64,000 nt of DNA from positions 9,214,191 through 9,278,190 of the forward strand of contig JACAXG010000013.1 of the NCBI GenBank assembly GCA_018881555.1, in the 5' to 3' direction. Of the stretch, positions 12,406-23,478 are shown piece after piece. Positions within the stretch are counted from its first letter, which is position 1. Every line of letters begins with the position of its first letter. A program made the position numbers and the translations under genes. Source of the stretch: Amblyornis subalaris. Taxonomy: Eukaryota > Chordata > Aves > Passeriformes > Ptilonorhynchidae. The notes under the pieces were generated by a model, which saw only the letters and a program-made list of their open reading frames with translations, made no database searches and had not been told where the DNA came from.

Positions 12406-14279
12406 ATGCTGGTGCAGGTTGTGGCTCTGCTGGGTCTGGGNGTGCTGGTCAGCTCAGCACCACTGCGGGAGAAGCGCTCCGGGAATCTGGTGGGATTGAT
12501 CATTCGAGAACTTCTCCAAGACATAGAGAAACTAAATTTAAATGCAGTAAGTTCCTTAATTTTGAACAGCTTTCCCTTGGCTGTCCTTCTATTCCAGGTT
12601 ATATTCTGGAGTTACTAACTTCATTTTCTCTTCAACAGGCTCCCAGCCTTGTAACTGTGAATGCTACGGTAAGAAACCACATACTCCTATTTAATATTTT
12701 TGTCTAAAATCCCCAGAATTCTTTCCCACTTCAGAACTCTGATAGCAGTAAGAAACCAGGGAAATCCAGGGAAATGCAAAGTTATTGCAAGAATCTACAG
12801 AAAGATGCTGCCAGTGCTAAAATCCTTCAATGGTTCTCTCAGTAGGCAAGGGTCTTAGATGTGCACCAGCATCTTCTTGGATGCCTCACAAATTCACTTT
12901 GATCCCTTAGTTTTGGAATAGACTCTTTGGTCCATATCCCATACAGACCCATTCATTTCACTGACCTGTATTTTCCTGCAATCCAGTGTAAAAATGAGAT
13001 ATTTATGGAGAACATGAGCAGTACCAGAGAGAAATAGAAGCCCATGCCCTATTAAAAGTGAACAGAAGACAAAGGGCAACAGCCCTTCTTAGTTGTAGGG
13101 TAAAAAGTTGAAAATTCACAGCAGCAGTAATTGTATTTCATTAGGACAATTCTGATCTAGTTTCAAGAGAGATATGATAGCCAGACATGAAGCCAGACAT
13201 GTAGGGTTGGCCTTCCTTTCCCTTGAGGAAAAAATATCTCCAGAATTGAAGACATATGTCCAGCTTATAGTGGCATCTGCAATTTACTTAAGACAGTTGG
13301 GAGTTTTTGGACCCCGGCATGTTCTTAAATGAAAATTATAGATTGTACTANGATTTCCTAAATTTGGTGTTCAGTAAATGGCTGAATACAGAATCAGGGC
13401 TAGTGTCTGAAAACACAGCTCTTAATTCCTGTAGGTTATTATTTTTCATGAGTATTTAAATTGCCAGGATACAATGTTTTATTTATGTGGTACCAATTAT
13501 TATTGCTGAAGTAACTGTTGCAATAACTCTTCCCTATCCTTCCAGGTGGAGAGATGCATGCACAGCCACCTGAAAACCTTTGCTAGCACCTTGACAGCTC
13601 TTGACACTCCCAGCAAAGTGTCAAGAAAGCAAGCAGTATCTGTTGGCAGAAAACTGACCAGACTNAGCACCTACAAAAACATCCTCCCCAAAGTAAGTTT
13701 GACTTTGTGGTATTTAATAGCAAAATATTCAGCAAAGGCTATTCAATAACAGGGCATGGCAGCTGGGATGGCACTGAGCTGGCTGCAGTGGGCACCAGAA
13801 ATCTCTTCTGAAAATTGGTATGATTAAGAAGGGTGTAAATAGATCCATTTTCTTCCTTGAATCACTCTCTGACACCTTTTCCATTATAATCCCAATTGCA
13901 AGAAAGATAATCATATGAAAAAAAACCCCTCAAATGTGAGTGGAAGCTGGGACAGCAGCGGGGCTCAGGGCATCCTGTGCATGCTGCCAGGTGATGAGCT
14001 ATCACCCACACATCATCACCCTGCCTTGCAACTTCCAGGGACAGCTCACCTGGCTCTCCAAAACACGCTGGGGGATATTACAGCCCACTTGTCAGTTGAG
14101 GTATCAAATACCATAGACTTAAAGTGTGACATTCAAGTTACATGGCTGAATTAGGTCCTTTTTTTTTTCCAAAGGATCTCGATAAGGAATGTGAGACTGC
14201 ACAAGTAACATGGGATGAATTCCTGGACACACTAGACAGGTTCTTGAGATTGCTCTCTGAGAAAATTCAAAATGCTTAA
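12406..14279 (+). CDS. CSF2: Granulocyte-macrophage colony-stimulating factor-like cytokine (GM-CSF), complete, 4 exons
   Basis: Secreted short-chain four-helix cytokine that in vertebrates signals through the common beta-chain receptor to myeloid cells. The coding exons are 12406-12546, 12639-12668, 13546-13692 and 14175-14279, all with GT/AG introns in phase 0, giving 140 residues. Residues 1-17 are a hydrophobic signal peptide. The predicted mature start is Ala-Pro, as in human GM-CSF, which also has a 17-residue signal. One N-glycosylation site (NAT, residue 55). The mature chain has only two cysteines, C61 (VERC) and C112 (DKEC), equivalent to the first disulfide of mammalian GM-CSF; the second disulfide is absent. 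The last helix, WDEFLDTLDRFLRLL, fits the FxxF/LxxFL pattern of GM-CSF helix D. One base is ambiguous at codon 12 and one in exon 3. Promoter evidence supports CSF2. An IL-3 identity is the main alternative, since it is paralogous to the gene at 23.5 kb. Confidence 0.82.
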
Positions 14280-14396
14280 ATAGAACAGCTACACCAAACC
14301 TGAGAAGAAAAGGAGAAACTGAACTCTACTGCAACCAAAATGTGACTCGGTTAACTTATCCTCAGGAATATGTCTATACAATATTTATATAGAGAG

Positions 14397-14460
14397 AGAT
14401 ATGTTGTGTATATATATATATATATATATAAAAGTTATTTAAATATATATATGTATAAAA
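14397..14460. repeat. (TA)n-rich low-complexity tract in the CSF2-like 3' UTR
   Basis: Alternating TA with short interruptions. About eleven uninterrupted TA units occur at about 14409-14431, followed by a second shorter TA run. Confidence 0.85.
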
Positions 14461-14596
14461 AGTGATGTTATAACAAGCCATGTTCTCTATAATGATTGAA
14501 ATGTGCTGACTTGTTAAAAGGCAAGCATTTAAATATTTAAATATTTTATATAATTTTAATATTTTAACTTATGTACCTTTTTCATAATGAAAGAGT

Positions 14597-14627
14597 AATT
14601 TTTATTTATTTATTTATTTATTTATTT
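14597..14627 (+). promoter_or_regulatory. AU-rich element (overlapping ATTTA) in 3' UTR
   Basis: Six directly overlapping TTTA units make repeated ATTTA pentamers and TTATTTATT nonamers. This is the class II ARE seen in cytokine mRNAs such as CSF2, where it confers rapid decay through TTP/AUF1-type binding proteins. The location, about 320 nt after the stop, fits this role. Confidence 0.85.
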
Positions 14628-14670
14628 GTGGAGACTTTGAGATATTTATTGTGATGCTGCTGTATTTAAG

Positions 14671-14830
14671 TATTTGCTTTGGGAAACCGCTGTGTGATGG
14701 TGTGTGAGGAGGAGCTTTGGGGATCTGCTTTGGGGTTTGCACTATCCCAAGCCACAGCCCCAGGGCTCTCACAGCTGGGTCAAAGCCAGTCTATGGGACA
14801 GGGACGGAGCCAGTGTTGCCACCCAGCACC
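14671..14830 (+). repeat. 3' UTR block shared with the IL3-like gene (copy 1)
   Basis: Aligns with 25475-25648. In the first 69 aligned bases I count about 11 mismatches (roughly 84% identity). After an indel, a second conserved stretch ('cccaagcc.cagccccaggg') is followed by 'agggacggagcca' and 'acccagcacct'. Identity is much higher than between the two proteins. Confidence 0.8.
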
Positions 14831-15217
14831 TTCGCTTCCTCTTGGCTCCTGGACCAGCTCCAGGACTGGAGAAGACTCACTTCAGTTGTGAACTCCCANC
14901 TCAGCTCCCTCTCTGAGCGTTCGGATCCAGGGGACAACTTCAACCACTACATGTTTTATTGTTGATGAAGCAGAGCCATGTTACCCAAATCCAGCCAAAC
15001 TGTGTAATACAAAATGAAAGAAGTCTTGTTTGTTTTTCCTCCAAGTTTACTCAGCTGATACGAGGTGTTTCCCACATCTCATGTGAGCTGAATTCTACTG
15101 AACTGAATCAGACAATAGTTGTTTTCCNAACTGTTTAAGTAGCCATAGCTATGGCAGGTACTCACAAAGTGCATACCTGCNTAAGGCTATCAGTTAAGAT
15201 TCCGAAAGTTAATTTTT

Positions 15218-15223
15218 AATAAA
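15218..15223 (+). other. Polyadenylation signal AATAAA (CSF2-like gene)
   Basis: First canonical AATAAA after the stop, located beyond the conserved 3' UTR block. Confidence 0.55.
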
Positions 15224-16274
15224 AGAGTATTGAAGGGGAGTGTTCCTGCAACGACTGTTTTTTAAGGACACCTGTCATGTGCCGCCTATTCTTACATATC
15301 CGTTACCAAATGTTTGCAATCTGCTGTTAATGTAAATGGACCTTCACAAAAANAAACAAATTTTCCTCCATAATTAAGACTCCTTTATTTGTGAAGGGTG
15401 AGTGGTTTCAGTGCTGTTCAGGGAAGCTGTTTGATTTCCAAGTGGGATGGACACATGGGTGCTGTCAGCAATGGGGGAGATGGCCCTGATCAGGGCGAGC
15501 TCCNCACATCTGCCCTCACCTATCTCTGCACTTTCCCAAGGCCCGGAGCCACCTGCTCCAGCCTGGCCTTGAACTCATCTTTACTGAGTCACGTTGTGCT
15601 TGAGCTTTTAAGATGAGGTGCCCTCTCGCCCGCTGTGTGACTCATTGTCTGCACCTTGTCTGCCACATCTGCAGTGCTANGAAAGCAGAAGAGCTTTCAC
15701 TTGTCACAGCTGAGAAGCATCCCCTCGCCTTCACTCGTGTGGGGAGCTCCAAGCCCTGAAAAATTGGGAAGCATCTGTGTTCACCGAGAGGATGGGGATG
15801 GAGGGACAGCCCAGATGGAGCAGGAATGAACACCCAAAGAGCCAGAGATGCACAGTCACCATGGCAAGCACCCACGGACACAAACACAGAATGCCTCGCA
15901 GAAACCTCCAAAAATGTGGGTTTTCCCTCCTGACAGCATGGTGGCCCTGGACAAGGCTCACNACAGCAGGAGTTGTCTCCTACACACATCCCATCCCTCC
16001 CACGGTGCAGAGCACATCCCATTTTTCAGATACGCACTTCCAAGCAGCCACTTTGCATTCAAGCAGCAAACACTGTGCTTGGCAGAGCCCAGCCAGGCTG
16101 AAGAGAGAATTCATCCCCTGACACAGGGACAGTGGCCTCAAGAACCTCTGCAGTGGGGATACAGCTGCCAGCCCTGACTGGGGACAAGTGCCCTGACCAT
16201 CCCCGGNTACCACAAACTGCCCAGGCTCCATAGGCAAGGTCATTGTGCATCATTTTATATTGAATTCTTGTAGG

Positions 16275-16326
16275 AACTGGGAAACCCGTAAATCAAACCA
16301 AACTGGGAAACCTGTAAATCAAACCA
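16275..16326. repeat. 26-bp tandem duplication
   Basis: Two adjacent 26-bp copies starting 'aactgggaaacc' and ending 'aaatcaaacca' differ by one base. Confidence 0.9.
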
Positions 16327-16873
16327 AACCCTGAATCTGTTTACTAAGATCAGAGAAATGAGTGAATATCCAGCTGGGCTCCCTCAGGTTAAACAGTCAG
16401 GAAAATCTCTGCTCCTGAGCTCTGTCTTGTTCAGTGTTGCAATAGTTCAAGGAATAGGAAGAACTACCCTTAAGAAACTCTTCCTGCCATTGAATTTCAA
16501 AGTTTTCATTAGCTATGAGGTGTTTAATATTTCAGATACATTATTTGAAATTACACTTAAATGTTTTACATTAAATTTTAAATTCACACTTCAGATAAAT
16601 GGNAAGTTTCAGAATCACAGGTATATGGAAAGGAGAAGAATGTCAGGGTTTTAAAGAGAAAACATTAATCGGGCTCAGCATTCTTGGCACGGCACTCCAG
16701 GAAACTCTGACAAACAGACAGGAGGGAAAAGTGAAGCATGAAATAACTCAAAGTCAACACTGGGCTGGCCGTAGGAAAATGCAGCCGGAGCTGTTGCCTG
16801 GGGCAGCAGACTGCTGGGGAAAGCACCGGCGTGGCAGGACAGCAGCTCTGGGGCCTTGCAGGACGCAGGGAGT

Positions 16874-16957
16874 GGGATGCAGGCAGCGGGATGAAGGCAG
16901 CAGGATGCAGGCAGTGGGATGCAGGCAGTGGGATGCAGGCAGTGGGATGCAGGCAGC
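16874..16957. repeat. 14-bp minisatellite, six copies
   Basis: Unit GGGATGCAGGCAGT/C repeated six times head to tail with few substitutions. It creates an artificial repetitive open frame on both strands. Confidence 0.9.
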
Positions 16958-19900
16958 GGGGTCCCAGGTCCAGATGGAGCCTCCCAGCCCTGATGCCAGC
17001 AGCACCAGTAAAGCTCTCCGGCACAGCACAGCCCTTCCTTGTCACCACCCTACTCTGGCGAGGGCAAAGTCCATTTGGCTGGGGCTTCCAAGGGCTCTGC
17101 CATCATCTCTGATCCCACGTAGGCTCCGGAATTACCTGACACCGTTACGCCGACCAGAAACTGTTGTGCAAACAGGAGTGAAGGGCATGCCTGGTTTCAA
17201 GCAGGCGAGACAGTCTTACCACCAGCATGACAGCTCCGGTGTGCTGAGCACAGCTGCCNGAGCATCGTAACCCCGACTGCTTCATCACAGCCATAACAGC
17301 CCTGACAAGCATCTTGCATCATCACAACACTGTAAAACACACATGCCTTGATGTCTCAGTTATGCTATGACTTTGACTTTCGAGGGCTGCTGCAGACTTG
17401 TTTGTATAGGAAGTAGGTTTCTCATTGAAAAAATGATTGTTGCATTTCTTACACCAAAGCAGGAAGAGCTGCTCCGTGAGCCTCGGAGGGGGACAGGACT
17501 GTGAGCTGGTGGCACAGCGGNGGAAGGTCTGCTTCACAGAGCCATGTGCTACTTTTAGAAGCTGTAGGTGTGAGTTATATTTAGCATTCCCCATTTGATA
17601 AGCAAGAAATTATTCATGGTAAAACCCATCTCCCCAACATGGTGGCAGCGGAGCAGACCCCCTCCAGTCTTCCCAAATCCTTTGGGGTGCACACCCCATG
17701 CCTAGACCTGCCTGTGTTCATGAGATCCATGATGAGCTCTCCAAGGGTGGAAGAAGCCTGTCCACCCTGTGTANGACCAGCCACAGTCTCCTGGATGCTC
17801 TCTAAAGCCTTAATGGCAGCAGTTGTTCTGTGCCACCACCACAAGCAGGGCTGGGGGAAGGTTTCCCAAGAGACACTGGGCTCTGGGAGCACGTGGGGGA
17901 CACAACACACNCCACTCTTTCACAGGCACCAGCTTCTCAAGGCCACATTTTTCAGCTTGGTCCAGGGCTGTCTCTCCTAGAGTCCCACTTTCCGGGCTGT
18001 AGATGGTTCTGGAATAGCTGCACAGGGGAATGTGGCAGGGCAGCCATGAGGGAGGCAGCTGTGTCCCAGCGTGCAGGCGAGCTCCCTGTCACAGGATCCC
18101 CTTCATTTATGCCGGGGCAGAGCTGACAGAAAGCAGCTTGGACGTGGAAATGCTGTTCCTACGCTCCATCCTTCCCCTCCTGTCCCAGCACCACTTTTCT
18201 TGCCATCGTTTCTTAGCACTAAGGATGAGCTGTGGCATTGCTCCCCTGCCCAGCTGTGTACAGACAACGGTGATGCCATCGTGGCAGGATGAAGGCAGCT
18301 CCATCAAGGAGCAATCAGCTGCTAAATCTGGGCTAATACTCTACAAGGGTAATTCCCCTCTTTTCTTTTTTTGAAACAGTNTATTACTCATTCTCTGTTG
18401 ATACTTTACTTCCTTTTCCATCTCTAGTTCTCATTAGTCACTTGCCAGGATTCACAAACTTTCTATTTTCTGCAGAACATGATCCCACATGTATAGGCTT
18501 TGGAACATTGTTTTTTCCTCGTTCGTACATGGTGTCTTTGCAAATGAGAAGTTGAGTATTCCTTTCTGGCCACCACCTCTCTGGAGCCAAATTTCATCAG
18601 GTCAGTGGGTGAGACTTGAAAACACCCATTACAGACTTTTTGGCTTTGATCATCTGTGTTTCTCTCAGACTCACTTGGTTTCAGACAAGTGACTGAGAAT
18701 GCAATGAATCATCATTCAGTTGATGCTGTCCTTCTTTATGGGATGCTTATCAACAGCTGCCAAAGCCACTGCACATGGGTGACAGGCTCCAGCTTAAAGA
18801 TGCAAGAGGTGGAAGGTGGTGGCTGCTCCTAGGGTACACATGAGGTCCCGAGGGAGCTTGAATGGGTTNTGCACCATAACTTCAAGTCTAGAGGTGTCTT
18901 GCAATTTCTCCCTGTGGNTGGGAAGATATAAGAAACTGTAGACATAATTTCTTTCAAGAAATAAGAAAATACTATTTTCTTTTCTCCAGAGGGTGAACTG
19001 TGCATGTGATAACGTTTGCTGTCCCTTGAGAGCCAATGTGACTCACGGGGGCTGGAGAGGTGCCAAGGCNGCCTGTGAAACCTTTTCTGATCAGGCATCT
19101 CACTTCTTAGAATTTAACACTGAAATCCACAACTTATCTCTAATTTTGCCTGAAAGGTAAAGAATTTGTTGTGCACTCCAAGACATCTGTCTGAGTGAGC
19201 AGGGAGGTTTTCCTTGCTTTTTCAAAGTTGTGTAATTACAAGAAGTTCTATCTATGAGTCCTAAAGCATCCCTTTACAGGATAAAGGAGACAGGGTGAGC
19301 CCTGCTGACCCCCACCAGACAGGGAGACCTTGGCAGAGCCTCGATAGACTGAGGGATTGCGGCAGAGGGCAGGGGCCGGGAGGTTGAGTTGTGCAGAATG
19401 AGTCGGCTTTGGATTAATTTCTGATTTCATGCGTTGGAACAATTCCCCCACCAGGTCCTGCGAGGGAAGGACAAGCCTCTGTGACTCACAGGCGCTTTCT
19501 TTTGGGTAGCTGCAGAGGAAGTCATACAAACCATGGGGGATACCTTTTGATTAAATAAAAAAATCTTTCTGTCTCCAGAGCCTATTTCAAAACATGTAGC
19601 CTCTGCTCTCCAATTAGCCTGACTTGGCCCCATGCTCCAAGGGCTACTTTCCAAGGATGACAGCCCACTGGCCAGACAGCTGGCCACAGACCAGCAACCA
19701 CAGCCAGAGCACGAAACACAAAAGGAATGTCCACGGGCTGGGGACCAGAGCTGCACATCTGCTGCAGATGCACTGGTGCCAAGCACAGGCACCAGAGACA
19801 ACAATCTCAGTTTCTACTGATTCTGAACAGCATTTAAAATCACTCTGCAGCACNGGGAGAGGCATGGCTTCCTCCTTTCTGCAGAGGCAGACCACAGAGA

Positions 19901-21333
19901 TAGAACGCTGCTTAACTCCTTCCAGTACCGAGGAACACAGCGGCAATGCTGTGGTGCAAAGGACATTGAAAAATCGTTTCAGCCTCCCTGTTCNAAGTGG
20001 AAGGGCTAAGGAGGGGAAGAGGGAGCCCATCAAGGCTGATGGTTTGGTCTGCTCAGAGCTGTGCAAGTGCAACTGCAGCTAGAAATGTGGCAGGGGCAAA
20101 CATCTGGAGAGAAATCAAAACACTNCAAGCCTGTGCAAGAATGCACAGAGATGAACTTGGCATGTGTGTGATGAGGATATTCAGGGGAGTGAAAGGACGT
20201 TTTGATGGATCTTTTCACAGTAATGTTAGCAAGAAGATAGCTTTGACATGGGGTGTCACGGATTAGTAAAACTACTTTCAAAAATATTTACTTTCTCCCT
20301 GATAGGACAGGAAGCCTCACAAGAGCTCATGTCACTCTTCAGCTGGCTGAACTTCCACTCCAGTGAGTAGTATGGTTGTGAGGATGATATAATGATCATT
20401 TATGTGGTGATGAAAAACAAGTTGTCCGAATTCTTCACAGAGAAAGAACAGTCTCTGTACCATCACTGNGACTTCTCACCAGGATTTCTACTTTAGTTTT
20501 ACAGACCCCAGCTCACAAAACTGAAGCCCACCATCTTTCCAGGCTTAGAAAAGTGAACAATTCTGTTAGTTTTCAGTTAATTTTCTGTTATCTTTTAAGT
20601 TTTTCAGTTAATTTTATGTTAAGTTTTTAGTTAATTCCTAATGGGCCAGGCCATTTTCNGTTCATTAATTGGATTCTGTGTCTGACAAGGATGTGGGTAT
20701 TTCAGATGGCTCGGCCTGGGAGTGAAATCATATCACTGATTTACATCTCATCGTTGCTAATCCTTCTCGGAGTTTTTGGTGGAGGTGAAGTTGAATGGAG
20801 GCACTGCTGCATGAGCCCTGGCTGGAAACTCCCTACTGTCCTCTCAGATTCCTACAGCCGTTATCCACTCAGTACAGAACAGGAAAGAAAGGTCAATGCT
20901 GATCCAGCCATGAGGGCAGCAGGGTGGTCACAGCAGTTTCACCTCTGAGTGAATATTTGCAAAGGAGTTGGTGTGTGTGAGACCGACTGATGAATGTGCG
21001 TACACAACTAGACCGCAAGTTCCATCTTCCTTTCTGGTTTTTATCACCTCCTTTTTTTCCACCCTGGCTGCAATCTAAGAACGTATTTGCATGTCATTAG
21101 TGGCTTTAAAGAGAAAAAAGAGAAAAAGGTGGAGTCCCAACTTCTCAATTCTGTTTTTTCCAGCAGTAAAAGTCCGTCCTGCCCACACCTTTCCCTTCCA
21201 CCCATCTGCAGAAACTTTCATTTCTCTAGATATTTTGGAGATAAAAGTGAAATCCCCAGTGTTCACCGACAGGTTTAACTGCAGCCTTAGCTCCTACTGC
21301 TTTTTCCAAGGGAAGATGTTCCCGGCGCTTTGA

Positions 21334-21373
21334 ACCTGGCTACAATTCATGGTACCTGGCTACGATTCATGGT
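21334..21373. repeat. 20-bp tandem duplication
   Basis: Two adjacent copies of a 20-bp unit beginning 'acctggctac' and ending 'attcatggt', differing at one base. It sits just upstream of a CR1 end. Confidence 0.9.
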
Positions 21374-21399
21374 ACCAGCAGGTACAGTCATCCACGGAG

Positions 21400-21513
21400 G
21401 GTAGGGTTAGATGGGGATCTGACCAACCCGGTCTAGTGGCCATTGCAAGGGGTGGGTAAAAAATGACCTTTAAAGGTCCCTTCCAAACCAACCCATTCTT
21501 TGGTTCTATGATT
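21400..21513 (+). mobile_element. CR1 LINE 3' end
   Basis: Contains 'gggttagatggggatctgac', 'aaaggtcccttccaaacc' and the terminal 'ttctatgattc', typical of the CR1 3' end in plus orientation, with an internal deletion or divergence. Confidence 0.8.
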
Positions 21514-23332
21514 CAGTACANACAATCCATTCCTTCCCTTCAAACCATGCTGTAATCTGTTTTATCTCCACTACCACAGCAGTGCCAGGGACAGGCAAAG
21601 TCCTGAACCACCCAGAGACAGGGGCAAACACCTGAGTCTCAGGTGCAATTCTGCTTCCCCAGNTGTGCAATGCACAGCGTCACCAGAAGGGTCCACACCA
21701 TTCACAAACTCATTAAAACAAAAAGAATCACGGGGTTTTCTTAAAAGANACCATGTGCGCACCACAGAGACTGGTATTCACCACTGCCTGAATTGATGCA
21801 AATCCCTNGATGGCACAAGGCAGAGACAGCATTCCAATGGCTGCTGCCCCACTAAGGCAACACACAGTGGGCTAACCTCAACTCTGGAGTAAAACCAATC
21901 TTCTAACTACAGGGAAACATTGGGAATATCAGTGTGACTCCAGCAAAGCAGGAAAATTACCCCAGTTCCGACACGAGTAGATCCAGGGCATGCAGGCAAG
22001 GGAGCACAGTCTGCTCCACACGTGGCTGCTGCTTCCAAGGCAGCTCATCCAGCAAAGGCTCCCAAAGGCTGGGCTGTGGAGGATGGCAGAGGAGATGCCT
22101 CACTCACCAAACAGTNAGCAAAATGACTGAAAACAAAGAACAGAACAAGGCGGCTCCTCGGGGGAGAGAAGTGCCCGGCAGCATCTCCAAGACCTGGTTT
22201 GTAGCCAACACGACAGTGCCTTCTGATTTAATTAATATCATGCAAGAAAACCAATGGAGTTATGTGTTCTGTNAAACATCAGCTCAGGGACCAGTAAGAA
22301 AATGCCATGAGTGTGGAAAAAGCAGCATCTGGGCTTTTGTCAGCTTGGATGGCACCTGTATGTCTGGGTCACCTGCCCTCGCCTCAGGGGAGAAGCACAA
22401 ACAAAGCAGTCTCTNTAGCTATGTACCTCTTAGGCTTTTTTAACGGTAAAAAATCCTAATACACATTAAAAATGTCAATTACATAATAAAACTCCTGCAG
22501 TATTGAAATANCACAATTTAAATTACAGCAAAAACATGTAAACAAAACATTCTGAGGATTTGGGTAGTAAAGACCCAATGTCCTGCAGGCGTAATCCTGG
22601 CACGGTGTTCCATTCCTCTTGGGACAAGTGCAGAGGAGCTGTGTAGCAGGGTCAAAGGGAGCCCTGATGGGGGTCTGGAGGGCAGGAGAGGGCTCTGCAC
22701 AGCCAGGACCCACCATGGCCACCCCACAGCCCACCTGCAGCTTGAGGAGCAATTCTGCCAGCGTCCTCATCAATCAGCAGTGCGATGCACCCCATCAGAC
22801 AAGCTTCCTGAAGATGAAATATAGTGAGATACCAGCCAAATGGCTTAAACCTCCTCAGGAGAGCACANAAACTGGATAAATACTCCTTAAAAAGAGAAAA
22901 GGAGATGCTTTTCTNCACCCTCAAGATACTGAGCTGCCCCAGCAGTCCATGGCTGGTCCCTCTCCCTAGCACAGGCACCACACGGTCTCAGGAGGGGTCT
23001 CGAAATTGAGATTTATGTCTGAGCAAGTTATCATTGAGTAATTAATGGGGTTCTAAAGACAAGCACACAGAACAAGGGCAGAGAACTAATTTGTAAAANT
23101 GAGAGTATTAGTTAATGTAATTGCAATATTAAGTAGAGCAAATGTGGATGCAAAAATCCANGAGACATTTAGTTATCTTGCATCAATCTTTAGACAATAT
23201 CAGTCCATAAAAACGCTTCAACATTTAAAATCAGAATGGCTTAGATATCCGAATTACGTAGTTCCCACTGAACTTCTGGGGTAGCCCTTATTTTAGAAAC
23301 ATGTAGTTTCCTCAATCAGATAAGAAACTAAC

Positions 23333-23422
23333 AGCTTCCATTCTACAGGTGACTACTCGCCTTCAGCTTAGGCGTTTTTGTGGTGTGCATTAATCATTTC
23401 CTTGCACCAGATCACATATAAG
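23333..23422 (+). promoter_or_regulatory. IL3-like proximal promoter
   Basis: TTCCATTCT.CAGGT (23336-23350), RUNX core TGTGGT (23379-23384), CATTAATCATTTCC (23388-23401) and ATATAAG (23416-23422) are collinear with the CSF2-like promoter. The GC/kappaB-like box of the CSF2-like gene is not preserved here. TATA spacing predicts a start near 23447 and a 5' UTR of about 30 nt. Confidence 0.8.
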
Positions 23423-23478
23423 AGGCAGCCAGANGCAGATTAGCAGCCCAAGGAGGGGAGCACAGCCCCTTTGCCACA

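Larger units (their letters stand above)
14280..15240 (+). other. 3' UTR of the CSF2-like gene
   Basis: Runs from the TAA stop to just past the first good AATAAA (15218-15223), about 960 nt. It contains an AU-rich tract, a (TA)n stretch, and a block at 14671-14830 that aligns with the 3' UTR of the IL3-like gene. Upstream weak poly(A) signals could give shorter forms. Confidence 0.65.
15250..23320. other. Intergenic region between CSF2-like and IL3-like genes
   Basis: Eight kilobases without a recognisable gene. It holds a 26-bp tandem duplication (16275-16326), a 14-bp minisatellite (16874-16957), one CR1 end (21400-21513) and a 20-bp duplication (21334-21373). The longest open frame, 16599-17270, runs through the minisatellite and has no protein-like features. 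Confidence 0.5.

Noticed and set aside
16599..17270. 223-codon open frame on the plus strand
   Set aside because: It runs through the 14-bp minisatellite, which produces the repetitive peptide. It contains unresolved codons, has no domain and no promoter or splice structure.
19624..20082. 152-codon open frame and overlapping antisense frames
   Set aside because: Several overlapping frames on both strands are open here because the region is GC-richer. None shows codon or domain evidence.
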